From the NCBI RefSeq assembly GCF_003336745.1, contig NZ_KZ851834.1, forward strand, positions 24,182-65,748: a DNA stretch of 41,567 nt. Direction: 5' to 3'. The position numbers were made by a program, and so were the translations under genes. Each line of letters opens with the position of its first letter. The first letter of the stretch is position 1. Below are positions 15,487 through 23,875 of the stretch, piece by piece. Below the pieces are notes generated by a model, which worked only from the letters and a program-made list of their open reading frames with translations, did no database searches and was not told the origin of the DNA. The DNA comes from Thermus caldifontis (GTDB lineage Bacteria > Deinococcota > Deinococci > Deinococcales > Thermaceae).

Positions 15487-17265
15487 ATGGTGCGCCGCGC
15501 CCTGGAAGAAGCCATCCACTGGGCCCTCAAGGAGATGGGCCTGGACCTCCGCCTGAAGGTGGCCAAGGCCCCCCAGGATAAGCCTGGGGACTACGGGGTT
15601 CCCCTCTTCGCCCTGGCCAAGGAGCTACGAAAACCCCCTCAGGCCATCGCCGAGGAGCTCAAGGCCCGTCTGGACCTGCCCCCCTTCGTGGAGGAGGCCA
15701 TCCCGGTGGGCGGGTACCTGAACTTCCGCATCCGCACGCGGGATCTGCTGAAGGAAGCCCTTAGGCCCAAGGGCCCCTTCCCCAAGAGGGAAGGCCTGGT
15801 GCTCATTGAGCACACCTCGGTGAACCCCAATAAGGAGCTCCACGTGGGCCACCTGCGCAACATCGCCTTAGGGGACAGCCTGGCCCGCATCCTGGACTAT
15901 GCCGGGCGGGAGGTCCTGGTCCTTAACTACATTGACGACACAGGCCGCCAGGCAGCGGAAACCCTTTTCGCCCTAAGGCACTACGGCCTCACCTGGGACG
16001 GAAAGGAAAAGTACGACCACTTCGCCGGCAGGGCCTACGTGCGCCTCCACCAGGACCCCGAGTACCCCAACCTGCAAGGGGGCATAGAGAAAATCCTCCA
16101 CGCCTTGGAGCGGGGGGAGCTTAGGGAAGACGTCAACCGCATCCTCCTGGCCCAGATGGCCACCATGAAGGCCCTAAACGCCCATTACCACCTTCTGGTG
16201 TGGGAGTCGGACATCGTCCGGGCGGGGCTTTTGGAAAAGGCCCTAACCATTTTGGAACAAAGCCCCCATGTGTTCCGCCCAGAGGAGGGCAAGTACGCAG
16301 GGGCCCTGGTCATGGACGCAAGCCCCTTCATCCCCGGGCTGGAAGACCCCTACTTCGTCCTGGTGCGCTCCGGTGGCGCCGCCACCTATTACGCCAAGGA
16401 CATCGCCTTCCAGTTCTGGAAGATGGGCCTTCTGGAAGGGCTCCGCTTCCAGCCTTACGAGAACCCCTACTACCCCCAGCTTAGGACCAGCGCCCCCGAG
16501 GGGGAGGCCTACACCCCCAGGGCCCGGGAGACGGTAAACGTGATCGACGTGCGCCAAAGCCACCCCCAGGCCCTGGTGCGGGCCGCTTTGGCCCTGGCCG
16601 GCTACCCCGAGCTTGCGGAAGGCGCCTTCCACCTGGCCTATGAAACCGTGCTCCTAGAGGGCAAGCAGATGTCCGGGCGCAAGGGCCTGGCGGTGAGCGT
16701 GGACGAGGTCCTGGAGGAGGCCCAAAGGCGGGCCCTTAGGGTCATAGAGGAAAAGAACCCCCAGCACCCCGCCAAGGAGGAGGCCGCCAAGATGGTGGCC
16801 CTGGGGGCCATTCGCTTCGCCATGGTCAAGACCGAGCCCAAGAAGCAGATAGATTTCCGCTACGCCGAGGCCCTTTCCTTTGAAGGGGACACGGGGCCTT
16901 ACGTGCAGTACGCCCACGCCCGGGCCCACAGCATTCTGCGCAAGGCCGGGGAGTGGGGGGAGGCGGACCTCGCCCAGGCCACCTCCTACGAGCGGGAACT
17001 GGCCTTAGCCCTCCTGGACTTTGAGGAGGCGGTGCTCGAGGCCGCCGAGGAGAAAACCCCCCATGTCTTGGCCCAGTACCTCCTGGACCTCGCAGCCAGC
17101 TGGAACGCCTACTACAACGCCAAGGAGGACGGGCGGCCCGCCACCCCGGTGCTGACGGCGCCTTCGGGCTTAAAGGAGCTTCGCCTTGGCCTGGTGAAAA
17201 GCCTGCAAGAAACCCTGCAGACCGGGCTTTCCCTCCTGGGCATCCCCGCCCCTGAGGTAATGTAA
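15487..17265 (+). CDS. argS: Arginyl-tRNA synthetase
   Basis: This 592-residue class I synthetase charges tRNA-Arg. The HIGH motif reads HVGHLRN in the segment VNPNKELHVGHLRNIALGD, and the KMSKS-like loop reads KQMSGRKG. An N-terminal Add-1 tRNA-binding domain (about residues 1-100, MVRRALEEAIHWAL to FPKREG) and the C-terminal DALR helical domain ending in LLGIPAPEVM are both present. Length matches the family. It leads a plus-strand run of five genes with gaps of -4 to 20 bases, through the protease, two kinases and the MurE-like ligase. Confidence 0.97.
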   Translation: MVRRALEEAIHWALKEMGLDLRLKVAKAPQDKPGDYGVPLFALAKELRKPPQAIAEELKARLDLPPFVEEAIPVGGYLNFRIRTRDLLKEALRPKGPFPKREGLVLIEHTSVNPNKELHVGHLRNIALGDSLARILDYAGREVLVLNYIDDTGRQAAETLFALRHYGLTWDGKEKYDHFAGRAYVRLHQDPEYPNLQGGIEKILHALERGELREDVNRILLAQMATMKALNAHYHLLVWESDIVRAGLLEKALTILEQSPHVFRPEEGKYAGALVMDASPFIPGLEDPYFVLVRSGGAATYYAKDIAFQFWKMGLLEGLRFQPYENPYYPQLRTSAPEGEAYTPRARETVNVIDVRQSHPQALVRAALALAGYPELAEGAFHLAYETVLLEGKQMSGRKGLAVSVDEVLEEAQRRALRVIEEKNPQHPAKEEAAKMVALGAIRFAMVKTEPKKQIDFRYAEALSFEGDTGPYVQYAHARAHSILRKAGEWGEADLAQATSYERELALALLDFEEAVLEAAEEKTPHVLAQYLLDLAASWNAYYNAKEDGRPATPVLTAPSGLKELRLGLVKSLQETLQTGLSLLGIPAPEVM

Positions 17266-17269
17266 GGGC

Positions 17270-18319
17270 ATGCGCCTTGTCCTCGCCGTCCTCCTCCTTT
17301 CCCTTTTGGCCTTGGGCCAGCGCCTGGTCTCCCCTGAGGAGCTGGCCCGAAGCCAGGTGATCCGCAAGGCCCTGCCCGCAGTGGTCCGCGTCCAGGGTTC
17401 CCCCACGGCCCCTGGGGAAAACCAGGTGGTGGGCACCGGCTTCTTCGTAAGCCCTTTTCGCGTGGTTACCAACTACCACGTGGTCCAGGACCTCACCGAC
17501 CTTACCGTGCGCCTTGCGGACGGGCGCACCTTCCCGGCGGAGCGCTTCGCTGTGGACCCGGGTATCGACATCGCCCTCCTCACGGTGCGGGGACTCCAAG
17601 CCCCGGGCACGCTAAGCTTTAGCAAAACCCCTGCCTCAAGCCTTCCTTTGGGGATGGGGGTGGTGCTGGTGGGGTTTCCCTTCGGCCAAGGTCCTTTGGC
17701 CTCCTACGGCATCCTTTCCGGGTTGGGGCCACTGGAGGTCCCCACCCCCGACCCCAGCCTGGGGGCCGAGGTGGGGGAATATCTCTTCACCGATGCCCCC
17801 CTCACCGTGGGCAACTCGGGAAGCCCTCTTCTAAGCCTGCAGGGGGAGGTGATCGGGGTGGTGGCGGACGTGGTGGGGGGGCCCTCAGGGGTGGGAGGCA
17901 TCGGGGTGGCTATCCCTGCGGAGTTGGTGGCGCAAAGCGTCCAGGACCTGGAGCGCTTCGGCATCCCCCAACGGGGCTGGCTGGGAGCCAGCCTGGTGAG
18001 CCTGGACGAGCTGCCGCCCGTGCTCCTTCGGGCGGTGGGCCTCACCACCACCCAGGGGGCCATGGTGGACCGGGTGGAACCGGGTAGCCCCGCAGCCCGG
18101 GCCGGTCTAAGGGGAGCCCAGCGGGACGCCCAGGGAAGGCTTCTCGCCTTAGGGGATGTGATCCTGGCGGTGAACGGGAAGGCGGTCAAGGACAAGGCGG
18201 AGGTGGTCCGCCTCATCGCCCGTTACCGCCCCGGGGACCGGGTACGGCTAACCCTTTGGCGGGATGGGCGGAGGCTCGAGGTCACCCTCACCATGGTGGC
18301 CAGGCCCGTAAGCCGCTAG
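17270..18319 (+). CDS. Secreted S1C (HtrA/DegQ-type) serine protease with PDZ domain
   Basis: This 349-residue protein has a signal peptide (MRLVLAVLLLSLLALGQ) and a trypsin-like domain with a complete triad: H70 in TNYHVVQD, D100 in PGIDIALLTV, S183 in VGNSGSPLL. One PDZ domain follows (about residues 245-340), with GAMVDRVEPGSPAARAGL and GDVILAVNGKAVKDKAEV. That architecture is typical of DegS- or HhoA-like periplasmic quality-control proteases. The ATG is four bases after the argS stop. Folding-stress control would be the usual role; nothing in the sequence defines the substrate. Confidence 0.93.
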   Translation: MRLVLAVLLLSLLALGQRLVSPEELARSQVIRKALPAVVRVQGSPTAPGENQVVGTGFFVSPFRVVTNYHVVQDLTDLTVRLADGRTFPAERFAVDPGIDIALLTVRGLQAPGTLSFSKTPASSLPLGMGVVLVGFPFGQGPLASYGILSGLGPLEVPTPDPSLGAEVGEYLFTDAPLTVGNSGSPLLSLQGEVIGVVADVVGGPSGVGGIGVAIPAELVAQSVQDLERFGIPQRGWLGASLVSLDELPPVLLRAVGLTTTQGAMVDRVEPGSPAARAGLRGAQRDAQGRLLALGDVILAVNGKAVKDKAEVVRLIARYRPGDRVRLTLWRDGRRLEVTLTMVARPVSR

Positions 18320-18339
18320 GCTACCTTGCGGAGGTAAGC

Positions 18340-18948
18340 GTGTACATCGCCATAGAAGGCCCTATCGGCGCAGGCAAAACCACCCTGGCCCGGCTTCTTG
18401 CGGGGAGGCTTGGGGCCGAGCCCCTCCTGGAGGTGGTGGAGGAAAACCCTTTCCTGCCCCTTTTCTACCAGGACCCCAAGCGCTACGCCTTCAAGACCCA
18501 GGTCTTCTTCCTCCTCTCCCGTTACCGGCAGCTTGCCCGCCTTCGGGAAAGGCCCCTTTTCGGCGGGGTGGTGGCCGACTACCTCTTTGACAAGGACGCC
18601 ATCTTCGCTAGCCTCAACCTGGAAGGCCCCGAGTGGGACTTGTACCTGGACCTTTACCGGGAGCTTTCCCCCAAGCTTCCCCCGCCTGACCTCACCGTCT
18701 ACCTTAGGGCCCCGGTGCCCGTGCTGTTGGAGCGCATCCGGAAACGGGGCAGGCCCTTTGAGGAGGGGATGGACCCCGCCTACCTCGAGGCCCTCTCCCA
18801 GGCCTACGAGCGCCACTTTGCCCGCTACGCCCATCCCCTTTTGGTCCTGGAAGCGGACCAGCTGGACTACAGCCAGCCCGGCCCCGACCAGGACCGGGTG
18901 GTGGCCCTGGTAAAGGCCCATCTCCTCCAAGGGGAAGCCCAACCCTAA
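18340..18948 (+). CDS. dgk: Deoxynucleoside kinase, deoxyguanosine-kinase type
   Basis: This 202-residue P-loop kinase of the dNK family phosphorylates deoxynucleosides to 5'-monophosphates in nucleotide salvage. The Walker A reads GPIGAGKTT (residues 7-15). The motif VVADYLFDKDAIFA matches the A-D-Y-x-x-x-K form found in Bacillus deoxyguanosine kinase, rather than D-R-S/T. The lid region reads RIRKRGRPFE. The GTG start at 18340 follows GGAGGT four bases upstream. The next gene, four bases on, is a same-length paralogue with different specificity motifs. The dGK assignment rests on motif resemblance. Confidence 0.85.
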   Translation: MYIAIEGPIGAGKTTLARLLAGRLGAEPLLEVVEENPFLPLFYQDPKRYAFKTQVFFLLSRYRQLARLRERPLFGGVVADYLFDKDAIFASLNLEGPEWDLYLDLYRELSPKLPPPDLTVYLRAPVPVLLERIRKRGRPFEEGMDPAYLEALSQAYERHFARYAHPLLVLEADQLDYSQPGPDQDRVVALVKAHLLQGEAQP

Positions 18949-18952
18949 AGCC

Positions 18953-19561
18953 ATGTACCTGGCCATCGCCGGCAACATCGGTAGCGGCAAGAGTACCCTC
19001 ACCGCCCTTCTGGCGGAGGCCTTCGGCCTAAAGCCCGTCTATGAGGCGGTAAGCGAAAACCCCTATCTGGAGGACTTCTATCGGGAGATGGGGACCTACG
19101 CCTTTCACTCCCAGATCTTCTTCCTCTCAAGGAGGGTGCGCCAGCACCTTTTGGAGATCAACGGGGCCAAGGCGGTGGTCCAGGACCGCACCGTCTACGA
19201 GGACGCTTGGGTCTTCGCCAAGAATCTCCACCGGGAAGGCTATTTAAGGGAGCGGGACTGGCGGACTTATATGGATCTTTTCCAGAGCGTAGCCCCAGCC
19301 CTTCGTACGCCCGACCTTCTCATCTACCTCCGGGCCAGCCTCCCCACCCTGAGAAGGCGGATAGGAAAGCGGGGCAGGCCCTTTGAGCAAGGCCTTCCTG
19401 ACCGCTACCTCTTGCGGCTTAACGAGCTTTACGAGGAGCTCATCGCCTCCTGGAACCTCTCCCCCGTCTACGTGGTGGAGGCGGACCGGATAGACTTTGT
19501 GGAAAGGGAGGAGGACCGCGCCGCTTTGCTGGCCGCTTTGCGCCCTTGGATCCAACCATGA
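18953..19561 (+). CDS. dck: Deoxynucleoside kinase, deoxyadenosine/deoxycytidine-kinase type
   Basis: This second 202-residue dNK has Walker A GNIGSGKST (residues 7-15) and the motif VVQDRTVYEDAWVFAKNLH, which matches the Q-D-R-S-I-Y-E-D form of Bacillus dAdo/dCyd kinase. The lid reads RIGKRGRPFEQG, as in its neighbour. Together the two kinases would cover purine and dCyd salvage, as the paired kinases do in Bacillus and lactobacilli. Its stop overlaps the ATG of the murE-like gene by four bases (ATGA), so translation is probably coupled. The exact substrate remains inference. Confidence 0.85.
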   Translation: MYLAIAGNIGSGKSTLTALLAEAFGLKPVYEAVSENPYLEDFYREMGTYAFHSQIFFLSRRVRQHLLEINGAKAVVQDRTVYEDAWVFAKNLHREGYLRERDWRTYMDLFQSVAPALRTPDLLIYLRASLPTLRRRIGKRGRPFEQGLPDRYLLRLNELYEELIASWNLSPVYVVEADRIDFVEREEDRAALLAALRPWIQP

Positions 19562-21018
19562 CCCTGGAGGAACTCTTCGCCCCCTATGGCCTGAAGGCCC
19601 CGCCCCTGAAGGTCCTGGGCCTGACCCAGGATTCCAGGCGGGTTGCCCCCGGCTTCGTCTTCGTGGCCATCCCCGGGGTGCCCCTTCCCCACCGCAGGCC
19701 CTTGGACGGGCATGACTTTATCCTCGAGGCCCTGGAAAGGGGGGCCATCGCCGTGGTGGGGGAAAGGGAGCTCAGCCTTCCCGTCCCCTACCTGAGGGTG
19801 AAGGACGCCCGCCTGGCCCTGGCCCACCTCTCCCGGCGCTTCCACGGGGAGCCCGACCGGAGGCTTTCCCTTTTGGGGGTTACGGGCTCCAAGGGCAAGA
19901 GCACCACGGCAAGCCTCCTTCACCACCTCCTGCAAGCCGGCGGGGAACCGGCCGCCCTCCTCTCCACGGTGGGGCTTAGGCTGGGGGAGGACAAAAGGCC
20001 TCCCATCGGCCACTTCACCACCCCTGAGGCCCCGGGGGTCTACGGGTTTCTCCAGGAGGCCGCGGACAAGGGACTACAGGCGGCGGTTTTAGAGGTTTCC
20101 AGCCACGCCCTGGCCCTAAAGCGGGTGGAGGGGCTTGCCTACCGGATCGGGATCTTCGTGAACTTCTACCCCGACGACCACCTGGACCTCCACGGCACCG
20201 CCGAGGCCTACTTTGCCGCCAAGGCCCTGTTGGTGGAGCGCTCCCGCCTGGCCATCCTCAACACCCGCCTGCCCCACCTAGACCGCCTCCCCCTTCGCTC
20301 TCGCCTGCTTTTCGGTCCCGGCGGGGAGGTGTGGGGGGAGGCTCTAAAGGAGGGAGAAGAGGGCCTGCGCTTCACCCTTCGCACCCCCTGGGGCTCTGGG
20401 GAGGCCTTCGTCCCCCTGCTGGGCGCTTACAACCTGGATAACGCCCTGGCGGCAAGCGCCGCCGCTTTGGCCTATGGGCTTCCCCTGGAGGGGGTGCTTC
20501 AGGGCTTGGCCACCTTCCCCGGGGTGCCGGGACGCATGGAGGTGGTGCAGAAGGAGCCCTTCCGGGTGGTCATAGACTTTGCCCACACCGGCAAAAGCCT
20601 GGAGGAAGCCCTAAGCACCCTCTCCCGGACCACCCGGGGAAGGCTTCTCTTGGTGGTGGGGGCTGCCGGGGAGCGGGATCCCAAGAGGCGGGAGGACATC
20701 GGCCGGGTGGCGGCGAGGCTGGCCCACAAGACCTTTTTCACCGAGGAGGACCACCGCACGGAGGACCTCTTGGCCATCCTCGAGGCCATGGCCCAGGCCG
20801 CCCGGGAGGAAGGGGGCCTTTTTGAGGTGATACCCGACCGCAAGGAGGCCATCTTCCGCGCCCTCTCCGAGGCCCGGGAGGGGGATACCGTGCTCCTCGC
20901 CGGCAAGGGGCACGAGCGCACCCTGGAAAGGGGCACCCTGGCCCTCCCCTGGAACGAGAAGGAGGTGGTCCTGGAAGGGCTTAGGGCCCTGGGCCTAGGT
21001 GGAGGCCACCACCCCTAG
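19558..21018 (+). CDS. murE: MurE-type Mur ligase (UDP-MurNAc-tripeptide synthetase-like)
   Basis: This 486-residue cytoplasmic Mur ligase would add the third stem-peptide residue to UDP-MurNAc-Ala-Glu. N-terminal LTQDSRRVAPGFVFVAIPG and P-loop GSKGKSTT (K114) are typical, as is DDHLDLHGTAEAYFAAKALL (the carbamylated-Lys region). C-terminal GAAGERDPKRREDIG and LAGKGHE are also present. The loop that selects the amino acid reads EEDHRTED (residues 396-403), where DAP-adding enzymes have D-N-P-R, so the substrate is probably not meso-DAP. Thermus peptidoglycan contains L-ornithine, which would fit. Position after two kinases, outside a dcw cluster, is unusual. Its end overlaps trmFO by 24 bases. 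Confidence 0.85.
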   Translation: MTLEELFAPYGLKAPPLKVLGLTQDSRRVAPGFVFVAIPGVPLPHRRPLDGHDFILEALERGAIAVVGERELSLPVPYLRVKDARLALAHLSRRFHGEPDRRLSLLGVTGSKGKSTTASLLHHLLQAGGEPAALLSTVGLRLGEDKRPPIGHFTTPEAPGVYGFLQEAADKGLQAAVLEVSSHALALKRVEGLAYRIGIFVNFYPDDHLDLHGTAEAYFAAKALLVERSRLAILNTRLPHLDRLPLRSRLLFGPGGEVWGEALKEGEEGLRFTLRTPWGSGEAFVPLLGAYNLDNALAASAAALAYGLPLEGVLQGLATFPGVPGRMEVVQKEPFRVVIDFAHTGKSLEEALSTLSRTTRGRLLLVVGAAGERDPKRREDIGRVAARLAHKTFFTEEDHRTEDLLAILEAMAQAAREEGGLFEVIPDRKEAIFRALSEAREGDTVLLAGKGHERTLERGTLALPWNEKEVVLEGLRALGLGGGHHP

Positions 21019-22308
21019 GGAGGCCAGCCATTCCGCAAAAGCCCTAAGGCCCCGACGGTACATGGCCTCCCGCTTCTCCCTCTTCCCCATCCTCCCCTCC
21101 ACCGGGGGTACCAGGCCCCAGTTGGCGTACATGGGCTGGAAGCCCTGGGGGTTGGCGGTGGCCAGGAAACGGACCAGCCCTCCCAGCATGCTCTCCTCCG
21201 GCGGAACCACGGGCTTCAGCCCCAGCGCCCGCCTGGCGGCGTTCAGCCCCGCCAGAAACCCCGTGGCGGCGCTTTCCAGGTAACCCTCCACCCCCGCCAG
21301 CACCCCGGCGGCGAAGAGGCCTTCCTCCTCCTTGAACTCCAGGGTCTCCCGCAAGAGAAGAGGGGCGTTTAGATAGGTGTTGCGGTGCATCACCCCGTAG
21401 CGCACGATCTCGGCATTTTCCAAGCCCGGGATCATCTGGATGAGCCGCTTCTGCTCGGGCCACTTAAGCCCCGTCTGGAATCCCACCAGGCTCCACATCC
21501 GCCCCGCCTTGTCCTCCTGGCGAAGCTGCACCACGGCAAAGGGCTCCTTGCCCGTCCTTGGGTCTTTAAGGCCCACGGGCTTCATGGGGCCAAAGAGGAG
21601 GGTCTGGTAGCCCCTTCGGGCCAGTTCCTCCACGGGCACGCAGGCCTCAAAGAACTCCCGCTTTTCCCATTCATGAGGGGTGTGGGCCTCCGCCTCGAGG
21701 AGGGCTTGGTAAAACCGCCGGTACTCCTCCTCGGTCAGGGGGCAGTTGAGGTAGTCCGCCTCCTGTCCGTAGCGCCCGGCGCGAAAGCACCTTTCCAGGT
21801 CAATGCTCTCGTAGAGGACGATGGGGCTTGCCGCATCAAAGTAGCTTAGGAAGTGGTCGCCGAAGCGGCGCCGTATGGCCTGGGAAAGGGCATCGGAGGT
21901 GAGGGGTCCCGTGGCCAGGATGGCCGGGCCCTTGGGGATTTCCGCCACCTCCTCCCGCACCACCTCTACCAAGGGGTGCCGGGAAAGCTTTTCCGTAATG
22001 TACTGGCTAAACTCCTCCCGGTCCACGGCCAAGGCCCCACCTGCCGGCACCCGGGCCCTATAGGCCGCCTCCATCACCAGGCTCCCCGCCTGGCGCATCT
22101 CCGCCTGGAGGAGACCCTTGGCGTTGGTGGCCCCCTCGCCCCCCAGGGAGTTGGAGCAGACGATCTCCGCCAGGTGTCCCGTGGCGTGGGCTGGGGTCAT
22201 CTTTTTCGGGCGCATCTCATAGAGGCGCACCGGCACCCCAAGCCGCGCCAGGGTCCAGGCGGCCTCGCTTCCCGCCAAGCCCCCGCCCACCACCGTTACC
22301 CGTTCCAT
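20995..22308 (-). CDS. trmFO: Methylenetetrahydrofolate--tRNA-(uracil-5-)-methyltransferase TrmFO
   Basis: This 437-residue flavoprotein methylates U54 in the T-loop of tRNA with methylene-THF as carbon donor. The N-terminal dinucleotide fold reads VTVVGGGLAGSEAAWTLA. Family signatures follow: HLAEIVCSNSLGGEGATNAKGLLQ (with the Cys implicated in catalysis), FFEACVPVEELARRG (second key Cys region), LLFGPMKPVGLKDPRTG and CVPVEE. Length matches the family. The ATG at 22308 is seven bases after a TAGCAT box, so it is probably leaderless. It is convergent with murE and divergent from the his genes. Confidence 0.96.
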   Translation of the reverse strand: MERVTVVGGGLAGSEAAWTLARLGVPVRLYEMRPKKMTPAHATGHLAEIVCSNSLGGEGATNAKGLLQAEMRQAGSLVMEAAYRARVPAGGALAVDREEFSQYITEKLSRHPLVEVVREEVAEIPKGPAILATGPLTSDALSQAIRRRFGDHFLSYFDAASPIVLYESIDLERCFRAGRYGQEADYLNCPLTEEEYRRFYQALLEAEAHTPHEWEKREFFEACVPVEELARRGYQTLLFGPMKPVGLKDPRTGKEPFAVVQLRQEDKAGRMWSLVGFQTGLKWPEQKRLIQMIPGLENAEIVRYGVMHRNTYLNAPLLLRETLEFKEEEGLFAAGVLAGVEGYLESAATGFLAGLNAARRALGLKPVVPPEESMLGGLVRFLATANPQGFQPMYANWGLVPPVEGRMGKREKREAMYRRGLRAFAEWLASLGVVAST

Positions 22309-22315
22309 CCTTTAG

Positions 22316-22321
22316 ATGCTA
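22316..22321 (-). promoter_or_regulatory. -10 box for trmFO
   Basis: On the minus strand TAGCAT lies seven bases before the trmFO ATG at 22308. It matches four of six consensus bases. Spacing fits the leaderless pattern seen elsewhere in the window. Confidence 0.4.
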
Positions 22322-22335
22322 CCATCCAGCTGCCC

Positions 22336-22364
22336 TTGGGAAAAGGGCCGCTAGCGGGTAGAAT
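22336..22364 (+). promoter_or_regulatory. Promoter of the leader ORF/hisF transcript
   Basis: TTGGGA (22336-22341), a 17-base spacer and TAGAAT (22359-22364) make one of the best promoters in the window. The expected start lies at the ATG (22371) of the 12-codon leader ORF, not at hisF. Confidence 0.65.
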
Positions 22365-22370
22365 AGCCCT

Positions 22371-22409
22371 ATGGCGGTGCGGCACCGGTTCAAGGTGCAT
22401 CCCCTATGA
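22371..22409 (+). CDS. Leaderless 12-codon leader ORF overlapping hisF start
   Basis: ATG at 22371 opens [12 protein letters not shown] and ends in TGA at 22407-22409, which overlaps the hisF ATG at 22406 (CTATGAG). The ORF starts six bases after a TAGAAT box, so ribosomes would begin at the transcript's 5' end and re-initiate at hisF. Two of the twelve codons are His (CAC and CAT, positions 5 and 10). Such coupling may set hisF translation or sense charged tRNA-His. Two His codons are few for classic attenuation, and no terminator hairpin follows. Confidence 0.5.
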   Translation: MAVRHRFKVHPL

Positions 22410-23185
22410 GCCTAGCCAAGCGCATCATCCCCTGCCTGGACGTCCACGCGGGACGCGTGGTGAAGGGGGTAAACTTTGTGAACCTCCGGGACGCCGGTGA
22501 CCCCATAGAGGCCGCCCAGGCCTACGATGAGGCCGGGGCCGACGAGCTGGTCTTTCTTGACATCTCCGCCACCCACGAGGAACGGGCCATCCTCCTGGAG
22601 GTGGTGGCCCAGGTGGCGGAAAGGGTCTTTATCCCCCTTACCGTGGGGGGAGGGGTCCGCTCCTTGGAGGATGCCCGGAGGCTCCTTTTGGCCGGGGCCG
22701 ACAAGGTGAGCGTGAACTCCGCCGCGGTGAAGCGCCCTGAGCTCATCCAAGAGCTTGCCGACCACTTCGGCTCCCAAGCGGTGGTCCTGGCCATAGACGC
22801 TCGCTGGAACGGGGACTTCCCCGAGGTCCACATCGCCGGGGGACGGGTCCCCACGGGGCTTCATGCGGTGGAATGGGCAGGAAGGGGAGCAGAGCTTGGC
22901 GCTGGGGAGATCCTCCTCACCAGCATGGACAAGGACGGCACCAAGGCGGGCTACGACCTAACCCTTACCCGCCTGGTGGCCGAAGCGGTGAACGTGCCGG
23001 TGATCGCCAGCGGCGGGGCGGGACACATGGAGCATTTCCTGGAGGCCTTCCTGGCCGGGGCCGATGCCGCCTTGGCGGCCAGCGTCTTCCACTTCGGGGA
23101 AATCCCCATCCCCAAGCTTAAGGAGTTCCTGGCCCAACGGGGCTTGGAGGTGCGTTTAGATGGATCTATCCCAAGTGAAGTTTGA
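22406..23185 (+). CDS. hisF: Imidazole glycerol phosphate synthase cyclase subunit HisF
   Basis: This 259-residue TIM-barrel enzyme combines with HisH; it uses ammonia from HisH and PRFAR to make IGP and AICAR in histidine synthesis. Catalytic aspartates are D12 ([18 protein letters not shown]) and D131 ([13 protein letters not shown]). Phosphate-binding motifs include [10 protein letters not shown] and [13 protein letters not shown]. It has a short extension, LDGSIPSEV, after the usual GLEVR end. The ATG has no strong Shine-Dalgarno and is overlapped by the leader ORF stop. hisIE starts inside its last 26 bases. Confidence 0.96.
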   Translation: MSLAKRIIPCLDVHAGRVVKGVNFVNLRDAGDPIEAAQAYDEAGADELVFLDISATHEERAILLEVVAQVAERVFIPLTVGGGVRSLEDARRLLLAGADKVSVNSAAVKRPELIQELADHFGSQAVVLAIDARWNGDFPEVHIAGGRVPTGLHAVEWAGRGAELGAGEILLTSMDKDGTKAGYDLTLTRLVAEAVNVPVIASGGAGHMEHFLEAFLAGADAALAASVFHFGEIPIPKLKEFLAQRGLEVRLDGSIPSEV

Positions 23186-23795
23186 CCCAGAGGGCCTGGT
23201 GCCCGTGGTGGTGCAGGACGCCAAAACAGGGGAGGTCCTGACCCTGGCCTACGCCAACCGGGAGGCCTTGGAGGAGACCCTGAGGACCGGGCGAAGCACC
23301 TTCTATAGCCGTAGCCGCAAGGCCCTTTGGCGCAAGGGGGAGACCTCGGGGAACATCCAGGAGGTGGTGGAGGTTCTCCTGGACTGCGACGGGGATGCGG
23401 TGGTCTATAGGGTTCTCCCCCATGGCCCTGCCTGCCACACGGGGGAAAGGAGTTGCTTCCACCGCCCCCTCCTTCCGGGAAAGCCCAGCCTGGGCTTTGT
23501 CCTGGCCCAGGTCTACGCCACCATCCAGGAGCGCCTAAGAACCCTCCCCGAGGGAAGCTACGTGGCCAAGCTCCACCAGGCAGGCCTGGACCGCATCCTG
23601 AAGAAGATTGGGGAGGAGGCTGGGGAAGTGATCCTCGCCGCCAAGAACCAAAACCCTGAGGAGGTGCGCTGGGAGGCTACGGATCTCCTCTTCCACCTCC
23701 TCCTGGTGCTGGCGGAAACGGGGGTCAGCCTCGAGGACCTGGCCCAGACCCTCTGGGAGCGGCACCGGCCCCAAGGGAGCCCTGCCCCCAGTTGA
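23160..23795 (+). CDS. hisI: Bifunctional phosphoribosyl-AMP cyclohydrolase / phosphoribosyl-ATP pyrophosphatase
   Basis: This 211-residue fusion catalyses steps 2 and 3 of histidine synthesis. The N-terminal cyclohydrolase domain (about 1-110) has [28 protein letters not shown] and the metal-site CHTGERSCF. The C-terminal pyrophosphatase domain (about 115-205) has [15 protein letters not shown] and [13 protein letters not shown], the MazG-like metal helices. Overlap with hisF implies coupled expression. HisH, HisA and other pathway genes are not in the window. Confidence 0.95.
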   Translation: MDLSQVKFDPEGLVPVVVQDAKTGEVLTLAYANREALEETLRTGRSTFYSRSRKALWRKGETSGNIQEVVEVLLDCDGDAVVYRVLPHGPACHTGERSCFHRPLLPGKPSLGFVLAQVYATIQERLRTLPEGSYVAKLHQAGLDRILKKIGEEAGEVILAAKNQNPEEVRWEATDLLFHLLLVLAETGVSLEDLAQTLWERHRPQGSPAPS

Positions 23796-23863
23796 GCGCC
23801 CCCTTCCCCCGGGCCCTAGCGCCTTCCTTGGGCTTTAGGGCTAAGCCAGAGCCTTCCTTCCAG

Positions 23864-23869
23864 TATGAT
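23864..23869 (+). promoter_or_regulatory. -10 box for leaderless glpX
   Basis: TATGAT lies six bases before the glpX ATG at 23876. No good -35 box is found at 16-18 bases. It lies in the 80-base gap after hisIE and probably gives glpX its own transcript. Confidence 0.45.
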
Positions 23870-23875
23870 GGAAGC

